The notes under the pieces are model-generated. The model did not search any database and was not told the origin of the DNA. It saw nothing but the letters and a program-made list of their open reading frames with translations. From positions 1 through 11,562 of the forward strand of contig JAITJK010000204.1 of NCBI GenBank assembly GCA_031278935.1: a stretch of 11,562 bases of DNA, given 5' to 3'. This stretch comes from Spirochaetaceae bacterium. GTDB lineage: Bacteria; Spirochaetota; Spirochaetia; Treponematales; Breznakiellaceae. Of this stretch, positions 1 to 6,393 are shown piece by piece (the stretch's first letter is position 1; each line of letters starts with the position of its first letter). The position numbers and the translations under genes are program-made.

Positions 1-50
1 ATAGTGGCCCCATTAAAGCAAAACCGTATCTTCGACCCGTAGTATTCTTC

Positions 51-506
51 ATGAGATCATTGCGGGTACTCCAAAGTGGGGTGTGGTACGAAATATGCAC
101 CCGTATCAACAACCGGGAACCCTTGTTCCGTCATTACAAGGCCTTGGCCCTGTTTGCTAGGGTTTTTCAGGAGACGAAGAAGCGGTTTGTATTCCAGACT
201 CGGGGACTGTGTATCGTCGATGATGGCATTAGTTTTTATATCAAGCCTGCGGAGGCCCGGGAACTTCCGGCTATCATGAAGTTGCTGAAACAGGTGTTTG
301 CTCAACGATACAATCGGACTAACGGACGGGAGGGGCATATCTGGGGCGATCGATACAAGTCCCGGATACTCGCGGGGGAACCGCCTGAGGAGGAGGGTAT
401 GATGGAGGATTCGAGCCTTAGGGTCAGACCCTGTTACGTGGGAACTCCGTCCCATCTTCCTTTTGCGCCTCTATACCCCTGTCCCCTTGTTCCCGCCCCC
501 GGATAA
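51..506 (+). CDS. REP-associated / IS200-like transposase homologue, probably catalytically dead
   Basis: Predicted 151-residue protein resembling the Y1 (IS200/REP-associated tyrosine) transposase fold. The N-terminus has the family pattern of a short basic start followed by GVWYEICTRINNREPLFR. The region around residues 88-106 (IMKLLKQVFAQRYNR) carries the tyrosine helix with a YNR motif, followed by GHIWGDRYKSRIL, the usual end of the domain. Where active members have a His-hydrophobe-His triplet (typically NHxH then two or three hydrophobic residues), this protein reads VDDGISFYIKP, so both metal-binding histidines are absent. The C-terminus is a proline-rich tail with no recognised function. 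The ATG at 51 matches the usual family start, but no ribosome binding site is visible and the frame stays open to the window edge, so a longer start is possible. It is either a decayed remnant or a repurposed DNA-binding relative. No terminal repeats of an insertion sequence were seen. Confidence 0.65.
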   Translation: MRSLRVLQSGVWYEICTRINNREPLFRHYKALALFARVFQETKKRFVFQTRGLCIVDDGISFYIKPAEARELPAIMKLLKQVFAQRYNRTNGREGHIWGDRYKSRILAGEPPEEEGMMEDSSLRVRPCYVGTPSHLPFAPLYPCPLVPAPG

Positions 507-515
507 TCGATATCC
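501..515. repeat. small palindrome over the stop codon of the transposase-like gene
   Basis: GGATA and TATCC form a 5-bp inverted repeat around a 5-base loop, overlapping the TAA at 504-506. It is too short and has no T-run, so it is not a convincing terminator. It could be a remnant of a REP-like hairpin, but it might equally be chance. Confidence 0.2.
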
Positions 516-595
516 ATTCGTTCCAATTTCCGGTACCGTTCTCCTATTTGTCTCCAAGAGAAACCTCACTGGGTAACACTGGAACCGGGGGGCCG

Positions 596-624
596 TTGGC
601 TTTTCTCCGGTTTGGACGTATACT
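596..624 (+). promoter_or_regulatory. sigma70-type promoter for the LUD-kduD gene pair
   Basis: A TTGGCT -35-like hexamer (596-601) and a TATACT -10 hexamer (619-624) are separated by 17 bases, close to the housekeeping consensus. Transcription would start near 631, leaving a leader of about 64 bases before the LUD start codon. It is the only good promoter match in the 188 bases between the transposase-like gene and the LUD gene. Confidence 0.5.
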
Positions 625-694
625 AAAAGCCAGTAGGGGTGAGCGGTGAGGGCATTCGCTGCGGGCTGGGTGGTCAAGCGGCAAGGAGTCGGAT

Positions 695-1330
695 ATGGGG
701 AACAGGTATCGAACATGGTTTGGTGAACAACGGGGAAACCGGGCAGCGGCGGCTTTTCGGGAGAAGGGCTGGCGTGTCTGGTATGCCGAAGACCGGGAAG
801 TGGCAAAGAAGCTGCTTTTTGAAACCTGCCTACCCAAAGGGGTTACTGTGGGCCTTGGGGGAAGTGAAACCCTTGCAGCCCTAGAGGTGCTACCGGCGCT
901 CCGTACTGCGGACTACCATCTGTTCGACCGATATAACTGCGCCGACCATTTTGCGATGTGCCGAGATAGTCTCCTGGCGGAGTATTTTTTGACCGGGGCC
1001 AATGCTCTTACCATCACGGGGGAAATGGTAAATATTGATTGTTCGGGCAGTCGAGTAGCCGCGATGGCCTATGGGCCGCGGCATATCATCGTGGTTGCGG
1101 GGGTGAACAAAATCGTGGATACCCTCGATGAGGCGGTGGCCCGGGTTCACGCCATTGCCCCGATGAACTGTAAGCGGAACAACCACAAGACACCCTGTGT
1201 AGAGACCGGGCTATGCGCCGACTGCAATATGCCGGGCCGGATGTGCAATCACCTGTTAATCACCTATAACGCGCAGAAGTTTCCTGGGCGGTTTAATCTT
1301 ATTCTGATAAATGAATCCCTGGGATTCTAA
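695..1330 (+). CDS. LUD-domain protein (LutC/YkgG-type, lactate utilisation family)
   Basis: A 211-residue protein with the full pattern of a stand-alone LUD (DUF162) protein. It has GLGGSET at about 53-59, TGANALTITGEMVNID at 100-115, and a GPRHIIVVAGVNKIVDTLDEAVARV stretch that is normal for the fold. Near the C-terminus are four cysteines (168, 174, 177, 184; C-x5-C-x2-C-x6-C) in the TPC..TG.C.DC context typical of this subfamily; metal or Fe-S binding is possible but not shown. LUD proteins act with LutA/LutB in oxidation of L-lactate to pyruvate in some bacteria, but the stand-alone form is widespread and its reaction is unknown. No lutA or lutB is visible here. AAGGAG at 683-688 sits 6 bases before the ATG, supporting this start. 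The kduD-like gene follows after 15 bases, so the two are probably co-transcribed. The family call is firm; the function is not. Confidence 0.85.
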   Translation: MGNRYRTWFGEQRGNRAAAAFREKGWRVWYAEDREVAKKLLFETCLPKGVTVGLGGSETLAALEVLPALRTADYHLFDRYNCADHFAMCRDSLLAEYFLTGANALTITGEMVNIDCSGSRVAAMAYGPRHIIVVAGVNKIVDTLDEAVARVHAIAPMNCKRNNHKTPCVETGLCADCNMPGRMCNHLLITYNAQKFPGRFNLILINESLGF

Positions 1331-1345
1331 GGCAAGGAGGATGCC

Positions 1346-2113
1346 ATGAGCATTTTGGACACCTTCAAACTGGAAGGAAAGACGGCAATCGTAACTGGCT
1401 GCGGCCGGGGACTGGGACAGGGTATTTCCCTGGGGCTCGCCCAGGCGGGTGCTGATATTTTCGGGGTAGGATCCGCCGCAGCCGCCTGGGACACCCAAAA
1501 GGCGGTGGAAAAGGCCGGGCGTAAGTTCGCCTATCTACAGGGAGACCTTATTTCCCAGGAGGCCATTCCTCGTATTGTGGAGGAAGCGGTCAAGACCTTT
1601 GGGCATATTGATATTCTGGTGAACAATGCCGGTATCATCCGTAGAGAGGATGCCCTTGCCTTCTCTGAGCCCGATTGGGATGACGTGATCAACATCAACC
1701 TGAAAACCGTCTTTTTTCTCAGCCAGGCCGTGGCCCGTCAGTTCCTGAAGCAGGAATCGGGTGGCAAGATTATCAACATCGCGTCCATGCTTTCCTTTCA
1801 GGGGGGCATCCGTATCCCTTCCTACGCTGCATCCAAGGGGGGGATAAAGAGCCTCACTATGCTGCTGGCCAATGAATGGGCCAAGTACAGTATCAATGTA
1901 AACGCCATCGCCCCTGGTTACATGGCCACGGACAACACCAGCGCGCTCCGATCCGACCAGGATCGGAGCAAGGCGATTCTCGACCGTATCCCCGCAGGCC
2001 GCTGGGGAACCCCTGAAGACCTTGCCGGCGTTGCGGTGTTCCTCGCGTCTCCTGCTGCATGTTACCTGAACGGGTTTACTGTAGCCGTTGATGGCGGCTG
2101 GCTCGCCCGCTAA
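1346..2113 (+). CDS. kduD: 2-dehydro-3-deoxy-D-gluconate 5-dehydrogenase (KduD-type SDR)
   Basis: A 255-residue classical short-chain dehydrogenase/reductase. The NAD(P)-binding motif TGCGRGLG is at 17-24, NNAG at 93-96, and the catalytic set is Ser147, Tyr160 and Lys164 (YAASK). Beyond the generic fold, long stretches match what I know of KduD: the LDTFKLEGK start, NNAGIIRREDA, INIASMLSFQGGIR, LANEWAKYSINVNAIAPGYMATDNT, ILDRIPAGRWGTPEDL and the VAVDGGWLAR end. KduD interconverts 2,5-diketo-3-deoxygluconate and 2-dehydro-3-deoxygluconate in the breakdown of pectin-derived and other uronates. AAGGAGG (1334-1340) lies 5 bases before the ATG. No kduI, kdgK or uronate transporter is in the window, so the pathway role is inferred from the protein alone. 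A related gluconate or sugar-acid 5-dehydrogenase is the main alternative. Confidence 0.88.
   Translation: MSILDTFKLEGKTAIVTGCGRGLGQGISLGLAQAGADIFGVGSAAAAWDTQKAVEKAGRKFAYLQGDLISQEAIPRIVEEAVKTFGHIDILVNNAGIIRREDALAFSEPDWDDVININLKTVFFLSQAVARQFLKQESGGKIINIASMLSFQGGIRIPSYAASKGGIKSLTMLLANEWAKYSINVNAIAPGYMATDNTSALRSDQDRSKAILDRIPAGRWGTPEDLAGVAVFLASPAACYLNGFTVAVDGGWLAR
1945..1969. repeat. perfect 10-bp inverted repeat inside kduD
   Basis: GCTCCGATCC and GGATCGGAGC flank a 5-base loop (GACCA). The arms encode the LRSDQDRS segment, which matches an Arg/Asp/Ser-rich segment that is usual at this place in the family. The symmetry therefore follows at least partly from the protein sequence. Confidence 0.6.
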
Positions 2114-2123
2114 GGCTTGCTGC

Positions 2124-2138
2124 TACCTGCCGTGGAGG
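2124..2138 (+). repeat. 15-base dispersed repeat, copy A
   Basis: TACCTGCCGTGGAGG begins 10 bases after the kduD stop codon. The identical 15-mer occurs in reverse orientation at 5635-5649, again just after a stop codon relative to the gene it follows. Confidence 0.6.
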
Positions 2139-2143
2139 GCGGG

Positions 2144-2185
2144 TTCATCTTAACCGGAGGTAGATTTATCTTGGCCGGAGATGGA
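2144..2185 (+). repeat. two-unit imperfect tandem repeat (21 bases each)
   Basis: Units 2144-2164 and 2165-2185 are directly adjacent and match at 16 of 21 positions. They share ATCTT at the left and CCGGAG in the middle. The role is unknown; a degenerate duplication in non-coding DNA is the simplest reading. Confidence 0.5.
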
Positions 2186-2231
2186 GTCCCCTCACTTACT
2201 ATCTCGCGCCCGTTGGATAACAACACAAAAG

Positions 2232-2262
2232 GGTAAAAGCGGACGGTGACCGTTCTTTAACC
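2232..2262 (+). terminator. imperfect stem-loop, weak terminator candidate after kduD
   Basis: GGT/ACC, AAAG/CTTT and GACG/CGTT pair in register, with one A-A mismatch, a 2-base bulge and a GTGAC loop. The 3' arm contains a TTT run, but there is no proper T-tract after the stem. It lies 120 bases past the kduD stop. It could end the LUD-kduD transcript inefficiently or be a chance fold. Confidence 0.25.
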
Positions 2263-2378
2263 ACTATAGTCCCAAAGGCCCGATCTCAAAATATCTCGCT
2301 ATTCGAACCCCGTCTGTTAACTACGCGGTTCACCAGGGACTACGCCCCGCAGTAGGTGGTTAAACCCCCTGAGAGGTA

Positions 2379-2387
2379 TGGTATAGT
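2379..2387 (+). promoter_or_regulatory. extended -10 promoter element for smc
   Basis: TGG followed by TATAGT (2382-2387) forms an extended -10 element. No good -35 is present at the expected distance (best around GTTAAA), which extended -10 promoters can tolerate. Transcription would begin near 2394. That fits a translation start at 2428 and disfavours one at 2398. Confidence 0.4.
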
Positions 2388-2427
2388 GATGGGGTAGTTG
2401 AAAAAAAGATACCAATGGAGTGTACTC

Positions 2428-5424
2428 TTGTTTCTTAAAAATCTTGACATCTTTGGTTTTAAGTCCTTTGCCGACCGTACACGAGTGGAATTCGCCGATG
2501 GGATTACCGCGCTCTTGGGGCCCAATGGGTGTGGGAAATCCAATGTAGTGGACGCGGTGAAGTGGGTCCTAGGAGAACAGGCCTCCCGGGCGATGCGGGC
2601 GGAGAAGATGGAGGACGTCATCTTTAACGGTACGGAAAACCGGAAGGCCTTGAGCGTGGCGGAGGTAACCTTGACCTTGGCCAATGACGCGGGCCTTTTG
2701 CCCCTGGATATGCCTGAGGTCCAGATCAAACGGCGGCTCTACCGGTCTGGGGAGAGTGAATACTCCATCAACGGAAGCCAGGTGAAACTCAAAGAAGTTC
2801 GAGAGCTTTTTTGGGATACTGGGGTGGGTAAAACCGCCTATTCCGTGATGGAACAGGGTAAAATCGACCAAATCTTGTCGTCTAAGCCTGATGAACGGCG
2901 CTATCTGTTTGAGGAAGCTGCGGGAATCACCAAGTTTAAGATAAAAACCCAGGAAGCGGAACGAAAACTCGCCAAAACTGAAGAAAATATGCGCCAGGTA
3001 GAGGGGATTTTGGGAGAAGTAAAACGATCCTACGACGGTCTCAAGGTGCAATCGGATAAAACTCTCCGGTTTCGGGCACTGAAAGACCAAATATTCCACT
3101 TTGAACTGGATATTCAGCTGCTTAGGCTCAAGCAGTTTAAGTACGACCGGGAGACCCGGACCGAGGAACTGAAACAGCGGACTGCGGAACGGGATAGGCT
3201 CAGGACGGAACTAGACGGGGTGAACAAGTCCCTGGAAGAAAACATGGACCTGGTAAACACCCTGGAAAAACAACTGGACGAGTACCAGAAAAATATCTAT
3301 GGCCTGGCTATAGAGAAGAATGCCCGGGAGAAGGAACTCAAGCTCCTTGCAGAGCAGTACCAGGAGCTCCAGGCGAAACGGGCCCAGAACGAAGGCCGGG
3401 AACGGAGCATAAGCGCCAAGATCGAGGAATTGGCCGAAGACGCTGCGGAACAGGACGGTACGGTCCGGGACTTGCACCAGCGCCTTGAAGATATAGCCGG
3501 GAATATCGCGTCTTTCGAGGAGAATATTCTTTTGGCCGCTTCTCGGATCGGGGATAACGACGCAGCGCAGCGAAAGAGCGAGGACGAAATCCGCAGTCTT
3601 GAACAGGAGCGCTCCCAGCATGAAAAGGCCCTGGAAACCATCACTGACGATATTGTGGCCGCCTTGGACGCGGGCCTCAAAGAGGCGGGGTATTCTGCGG
3701 TAGAACGGCGGAATGCCGAGGCCCGGTTGACGGAAATCCTGGGGCTTATCAAGACCCTCCTCGCGGGCCGAGAAGCCCTGCTGCGGGATCTCGCGGCGGC
3801 GGCGGACCGGGCCTTCTCAGGAGAGGGTCTTCCTTCCGCTCAGGATCTCAAGGGGATTGCCGAAGGCCTGGCTACGGCTCTGGGGGAGGCGGCGGACCAT
3901 ACTGCAGAGCTTTTTGACCTCTTTGAAGCCTATCGCAAGAGCACTCCCGCATTTATCGATGAATTCCTCGCTCCCGCGGGGATCATCACCCAGAAACGGG
4001 CCCTGGACGCCCAGATTCGGAGCGCGAAGGAGGGGGTACAAGCGCGAAGGGAACGCATCGCGGCCCTGCGAATGGATAACCAGGGTCTAAGCGGCAAGAT
4101 TGACCAGTACCGGGCGACTTTGGAGGAACTGCGGGTAAACCGAGTGCGGATGGCGACCCAGGCCCAAGCCGCAGAAGAACAGGCCAAGCTAATCCGCCGA
4201 GAACTTTCCGGTCAGGAAGCGTTGCTCAAGACCGTACGAGACGAACTTTTTCTGGATCGCAAGCGCTTGGAGGAAATCCAGGAGCGGATCACCGATACGG
4301 AAGAAGACCTCGCAGCTATTGATGCGAAGGGCAAGCAGTTGACCACGGAACTGGAGCAGCTTGAAAAGAATATTCAAGAGCGAAGCGGAGATGTGGCGGG
4401 GAAACAGGAGGCCCTCAAAAAGGGAACGGCGGCCCTGGCTAAGGTCCAGGAAAGCCTTGAGAAGATACACCTGGAACTGGTGCAGTCGGAGACGGAGATT
4501 AAGAACATTCAGGATAATTTCCGAGAGACCCATTCCCGGGACCTTATGGAGTTCGAGGAGCGGATTTTTACCATCACAGCTCCGGCCCGGGAACTACGAG
4601 AACAGCTTACCGCTGCCAAGGGGAACCTTAAAGACCTGGGGCAGGTGAATCTCATGGCTCCTGAGGAGTTTGCCGAGACTAAAGAACGCTACGATTTTCT
4701 TTCAGGCCAGATGGCGGACCTGGCCAAGGCCCGGGATGACCTGGCCAACATCACCGCAGAAATCCGGGCGGAATCATCGGACCTTTTTCTTTCGACTTAT
4801 AACAAGATCAAGAAGAACTTCCACAATATGTTCCGCCGGCTTTTCGGCGGAGGCCGGGCGGAGCTGCGCCTGTCTGACCCTAACCACGTGCTGGAATCGG
4901 GGATTGAAATCTACGCCCAGCCTCCGGGGAAGAAGCTGGAGAACATCAACCTTCTTTCCGGTGGGGAACGGTCCATGACTGCGGTGGCTCTGCTCTTTGC
5001 CACCTACATGGTAAAGCCCTCGCCCTTCTGTCTGTTGGATGAAATCGACGCAGCTCTGGATGAGGCGAATGTGAACCGGTTTGTTCAAGTCCTGCGGGAA
5101 TTCGGCGCTACCAGTCAGTTTATCGTCATCACCCACAACAAGAAGACTGTCATCGGCGCGGGCACCCTTTTGGGGGTAACTATGGAAGAGTCGGGGATCA
5201 CCAAAGTTATATCGGTACGTCTGGAAAACGAGGAAACCGCCAAAGCCGCAGCAAAGTCCCCTTTAGCGCTGGAACCCTATGAAGAGGAAGAGGTGGAAGA
5301 AGAAACGGGCCGGGAACTCCCGGTAGGCATTGATGATCCCGCCCTGGTACGCGAGACCGACCTCCGCCCCATCACCACTTGCCGTAGAGTCGTAGCGGAG
5401 GGACCACCTGCTGTGGAGACATAG
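2428..5424 (+). CDS. smc: chromosome partition protein Smc (short form, atypical hinge)
   Basis: A 998-residue SMC ATPase that would work as a dimer, normally with ScpA/ScpB, to condense and segregate the chromosome. The N-terminal head begins FLKNLDIFGFKSFADRT, with Walker A GPNGCGKS at 31-38. The C-terminal head has signature LSGGER (843-848), Walker B LLDE (Asp871, Glu872) and the following D-loop ALDEAN. Between them are two heptad-rich arms, roughly residues 172-410 and 530-735, with a helical Ala/Glu/Leu-rich centre at about 410-530. I cannot find the globular SMC hinge pattern there, and the protein is clearly shorter than the usual near-1180 residues. The last 65 or so residues are an acidic extension (EPYEEEEVEEETG). 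TTG at 2428 is chosen as start because GGAG (2416-2419) lies 8 bases upstream and the protein then begins like other SMCs; TTG at 2398 would add ten unusual residues. No scp genes adjoin it. Confidence 0.93.
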   Translation: MFLKNLDIFGFKSFADRTRVEFADGITALLGPNGCGKSNVVDAVKWVLGEQASRAMRAEKMEDVIFNGTENRKALSVAEVTLTLANDAGLLPLDMPEVQIKRRLYRSGESEYSINGSQVKLKEVRELFWDTGVGKTAYSVMEQGKIDQILSSKPDERRYLFEEAAGITKFKIKTQEAERKLAKTEENMRQVEGILGEVKRSYDGLKVQSDKTLRFRALKDQIFHFELDIQLLRLKQFKYDRETRTEELKQRTAERDRLRTELDGVNKSLEENMDLVNTLEKQLDEYQKNIYGLAIEKNAREKELKLLAEQYQELQAKRAQNEGRERSISAKIEELAEDAAEQDGTVRDLHQRLEDIAGNIASFEENILLAASRIGDNDAAQRKSEDEIRSLEQERSQHEKALETITDDIVAALDAGLKEAGYSAVERRNAEARLTEILGLIKTLLAGREALLRDLAAAADRAFSGEGLPSAQDLKGIAEGLATALGEAADHTAELFDLFEAYRKSTPAFIDEFLAPAGIITQKRALDAQIRSAKEGVQARRERIAALRMDNQGLSGKIDQYRATLEELRVNRVRMATQAQAAEEQAKLIRRELSGQEALLKTVRDELFLDRKRLEEIQERITDTEEDLAAIDAKGKQLTTELEQLEKNIQERSGDVAGKQEALKKGTAALAKVQESLEKIHLELVQSETEIKNIQDNFRETHSRDLMEFEERIFTITAPARELREQLTAAKGNLKDLGQVNLMAPEEFAETKERYDFLSGQMADLAKARDDLANITAEIRAESSDLFLSTYNKIKKNFHNMFRRLFGGGRAELRLSDPNHVLESGIEIYAQPPGKKLENINLLSGGERSMTAVALLFATYMVKPSPFCLLDEIDAALDEANVNRFVQVLREFGATSQFIVITHNKKTVIGAGTLLGVTMEESGITKVISVRLENEETAKAAAKSPLALEPYEEEEVEEETGRELPVGIDDPALVRETDLRPITTCRRVVAEGPPAVET

Positions 5425-5497
5425 TAGGAGGCCGGATGATTAGGGATAGGTGCTTTAAACTCGCAGCCTGGCGTCCCTTCGTACCTGCGGTCAGTGT

Positions 5498-5542
5498 AGC
5501 GAGGCCTTGTATACGCCACCCATCATTGCATTCCTCGTTTTT
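5498..5542 (+). terminator. possible rho-independent terminator after smc
   Basis: AGCGAGG and CCTCGTT can pair (7 bp with one G-T) around a long 28-base loop, and the 3' arm runs into TTTTT (5538-5542). The T-run fits a terminator, but the loop is much longer than usual. Confidence 0.25.
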
Positions 5543-5546
5543 GATA

Positions 5547-5566
5547 CAGGGGGTTCACACCCCTTG
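5547..5566. repeat. GC-rich stem-loop in the smc-HAD gap
   Basis: An 8-bp stem (one G-T pair) with a TCAC loop: the 5' arm is CAGGGGGT and the 3' arm ACCCCTTG. No T-run follows on either strand, so it lacks the usual terminator tail. The role is unknown. Confidence 0.4.
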
Positions 5567-5634
5567 CTGGAACACCACGTCAGGCGGCGAAGAAGTGCGC
5601 ACCCATTCCCCTAACCCCGTAGCCACCCAATGCG

Positions 5635-5649
5635 CCTCCACGGCAGGTA
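5635..5649 (-). repeat. 15-base dispersed repeat, copy B
   Basis: On the minus strand this reads TACCTGCCGTGGAGG, identical to copy A at 2124-2138. It begins 11 bases after the stop codon of the minus-strand HAD gene, in the same orientation relative to that gene as copy A has to kduD. Confidence 0.6.
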
Positions 5650-5660
5650 TTCCGCAGGGG

Positions 5661-6335
5661 TTAAAATAAGGTTACCGCTTCCGCGAGATCCTCGAAACGG
5701 CACCATACCCCGGAAAGAATCTCCGGGGAGGGTTCGATCAGGTCCCGAATAAACACCGACCGGATTCCCGCAGCCGCAAGCCCTTGTAGACCCGCCGGTG
5801 AATCCTCAAAGCCCAGGCAGTCCTCAGGCGCCTTGTGCAACCGTGAGGCCGCAAGAAGAAAAATGTCCGGCGCTGGTTTGCTTAAACGCACCTCGTCCCC
5901 AAAGGCCAGAACCTGAAAACGATCAAGAATCCGGGCCTTTCGCAGTTTCCATAACCCGATCTCTCGGACCGTGGAGGAAGCAAGACCCAAAGGGATGCCC
6001 CGGGCCGCCAAATGATCCAAGAGAGTACCTAGCCCCGGCCGGTGGGGAATCCCCTCCCGCTGAATCTGCGCCTCCCTACGGCGAAAGACCTCGCGCTTTA
6101 AGGCGTCGTAGGGAAAATCCGCCCCGTATTCCTCCAGGAAAATCCCCCGGGAGACCTCTTCCTTCACTCCCACGGTGCGAAACAGGAGGTCCTGCGTAAT
6201 ATCCCAGCCGTGATCCCAGCCAACCCGGCGCCACATCGCCACCATAGGCCGTTCGGTGTCCAGCATGAGGCCGTCCATGTCGAAGATGACCGCCGCCGGC
6301 GTGAATGTATCGCTAATCATACCGGATGCTACCAT
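5661..6335 (-). CDS. HAD-superfamily hydrolase (beta-phosphoglucomutase-like, subfamily IA)
   Basis: A protein of about 224 residues with the HAD phosphatase motifs in order. Motif I is DMDGLMLDTE, with nucleophile Asp19 and acid/base Asp21. Motif II is ASST around residue 120, motif III is KPAPDIF around 153, and motif IV is GFEDSPAGLQG around 175-185. The cap between motifs I and II is alpha-helical, as in the beta-phosphoglucomutase/GPH-like group. Such enzymes dephosphorylate small sugar phosphates or isomerise hexose phosphates; the substrate cannot be told from sequence. Three starts are possible: TTG at 6368, ATG at 6335 and ATG at 6320. I prefer 6335, where AAGG lies 7 bases upstream, but 6320 would remove only 5 residues outside the fold. 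The gene is divergent from the polysaccharide deacetylase gene, with 60 bases between starts. The family is certain, the exact activity unknown. Confidence 0.88.
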   Translation of the reverse strand: MVASGMISDTFTPAAVIFDMDGLMLDTERPMVAMWRRVGWDHGWDITQDLLFRTVGVKEEVSRGIFLEEYGADFPYDALKREVFRRREAQIQREGIPHRPGLGTLLDHLAARGIPLGLASSTVREIGLWKLRKARILDRFQVLAFGDEVRLSKPAPDIFLLAASRLHKAPEDCLGFEDSPAGLQGLAAAGIRSVFIRDLIEPSPEILSGVWCRFEDLAEAVTLF

Positions 6336-6360
6336 AGCAGGGCCTTGAGTACCTACCTGG

Positions 6361-6390
6361 TTGACCAAAGATGACGCGCCCCAGTATGGT
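6361..6390 (+). promoter_or_regulatory. promoter candidate for the deacetylase-tsaD pair
   Basis: TTGACC (6361-6366) and TATGGT (6385-6390) are 18 bases apart and resemble a sigma70 promoter. The expected transcription start (about 6396-6398) falls on the ATG at 6396, so the mRNA would be nearly leaderless. The hexamers overlap the arms of an inverted repeat. Confidence 0.35.
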
Positions 6391-6393
6391 CAA
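6361..6393. promoter_or_regulatory. inverted repeat (possible operator) between divergent genes
   Basis: TTGACCA (6361-6367) and TGGTCAA (6387-6393) are perfect 7-base inverted arms separated by 19 bases, in the 60 bases between the HAD and deacetylase starts. The placement suits a repressor site controlling one or both genes, but no regulator gene is in the window. Confidence 0.35.

Larger units (their letters stand above)
2114..2397. other. intergenic region between kduD and smc
   Basis: No credible gene is seen in these bases. The region holds, in order: one copy of a 15-base repeat (2124-2138), two adjacent 21-base imperfect tandem units (2144-2185), an imperfect stem-loop (2232-2262) and an extended -10 promoter element (2379-2387). 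Confidence 0.7.
5425..5660. other. intergenic region between smc and the HAD gene, with hairpins and a doubtful small ORF
   Basis: This 236-base gap contains a TAGGAGG sequence directly after the smc stop, placed correctly before an ATG at 5436. The resulting 77-codon plus-strand frame (to 5669) encodes a protein rich in Pro, Ser, Thr and Cys with no recognisable fold, and it runs into the 3' end of the opposite-strand HAD gene. I do not call it a gene. Stem-loops at 5498-5539 and 5547-5566 and a reverse copy of the 15-base repeat (5635-5649) lie in the same gap. Confidence 0.55.

Noticed and set aside
1..506. Complete insertion sequence around the transposase-like gene
   Set aside because: No terminal hairpins, target duplication or second gene could be seen, and the left side is cut by the window edge.
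531..538. CGGTACCG palindrome between the transposase-like gene and the LUD promoter
   Set aside because: An 8-base palindrome is common by chance and nothing else marks it as a site.
668..695. String resembling a tRNA D-arm (TGGTCAAGCGGCAAGGAG)
   Set aside because: No anticodon arm, T-arm or acceptor stem follows at the right distances; the AAGGAG part serves as ribosome binding site for the LUD gene.
2398..2427. TTG at 2398 as the smc start
   Set aside because: It lies only about 4 bases from the predicted transcription start, has no ribosome binding site, and adds residues not seen in SMC proteins; TTG 2428 fits better.
3297..3752. Long minus-strand frames within smc and other genes
   Set aside because: Low-complexity Ser/Arg/Ala-rich translations antisense to strong genes; they arise from the codon bias of the real coding strand.
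4021..4050. Direct repeat AGCGCGAAGG within smc
   Set aside because: Two 10-base copies 20 bases apart in different reading phases inside a Lys/Arg-rich coiled coil; expected from codon and residue bias.
5436..5669. 77-codon plus-strand frame after smc as a real gene
   Set aside because: Good ribosome binding site, but the product has no recognisable fold, unusual composition, and it overlaps the 3' end of the opposite HAD gene; noted only as a doubtful frame.
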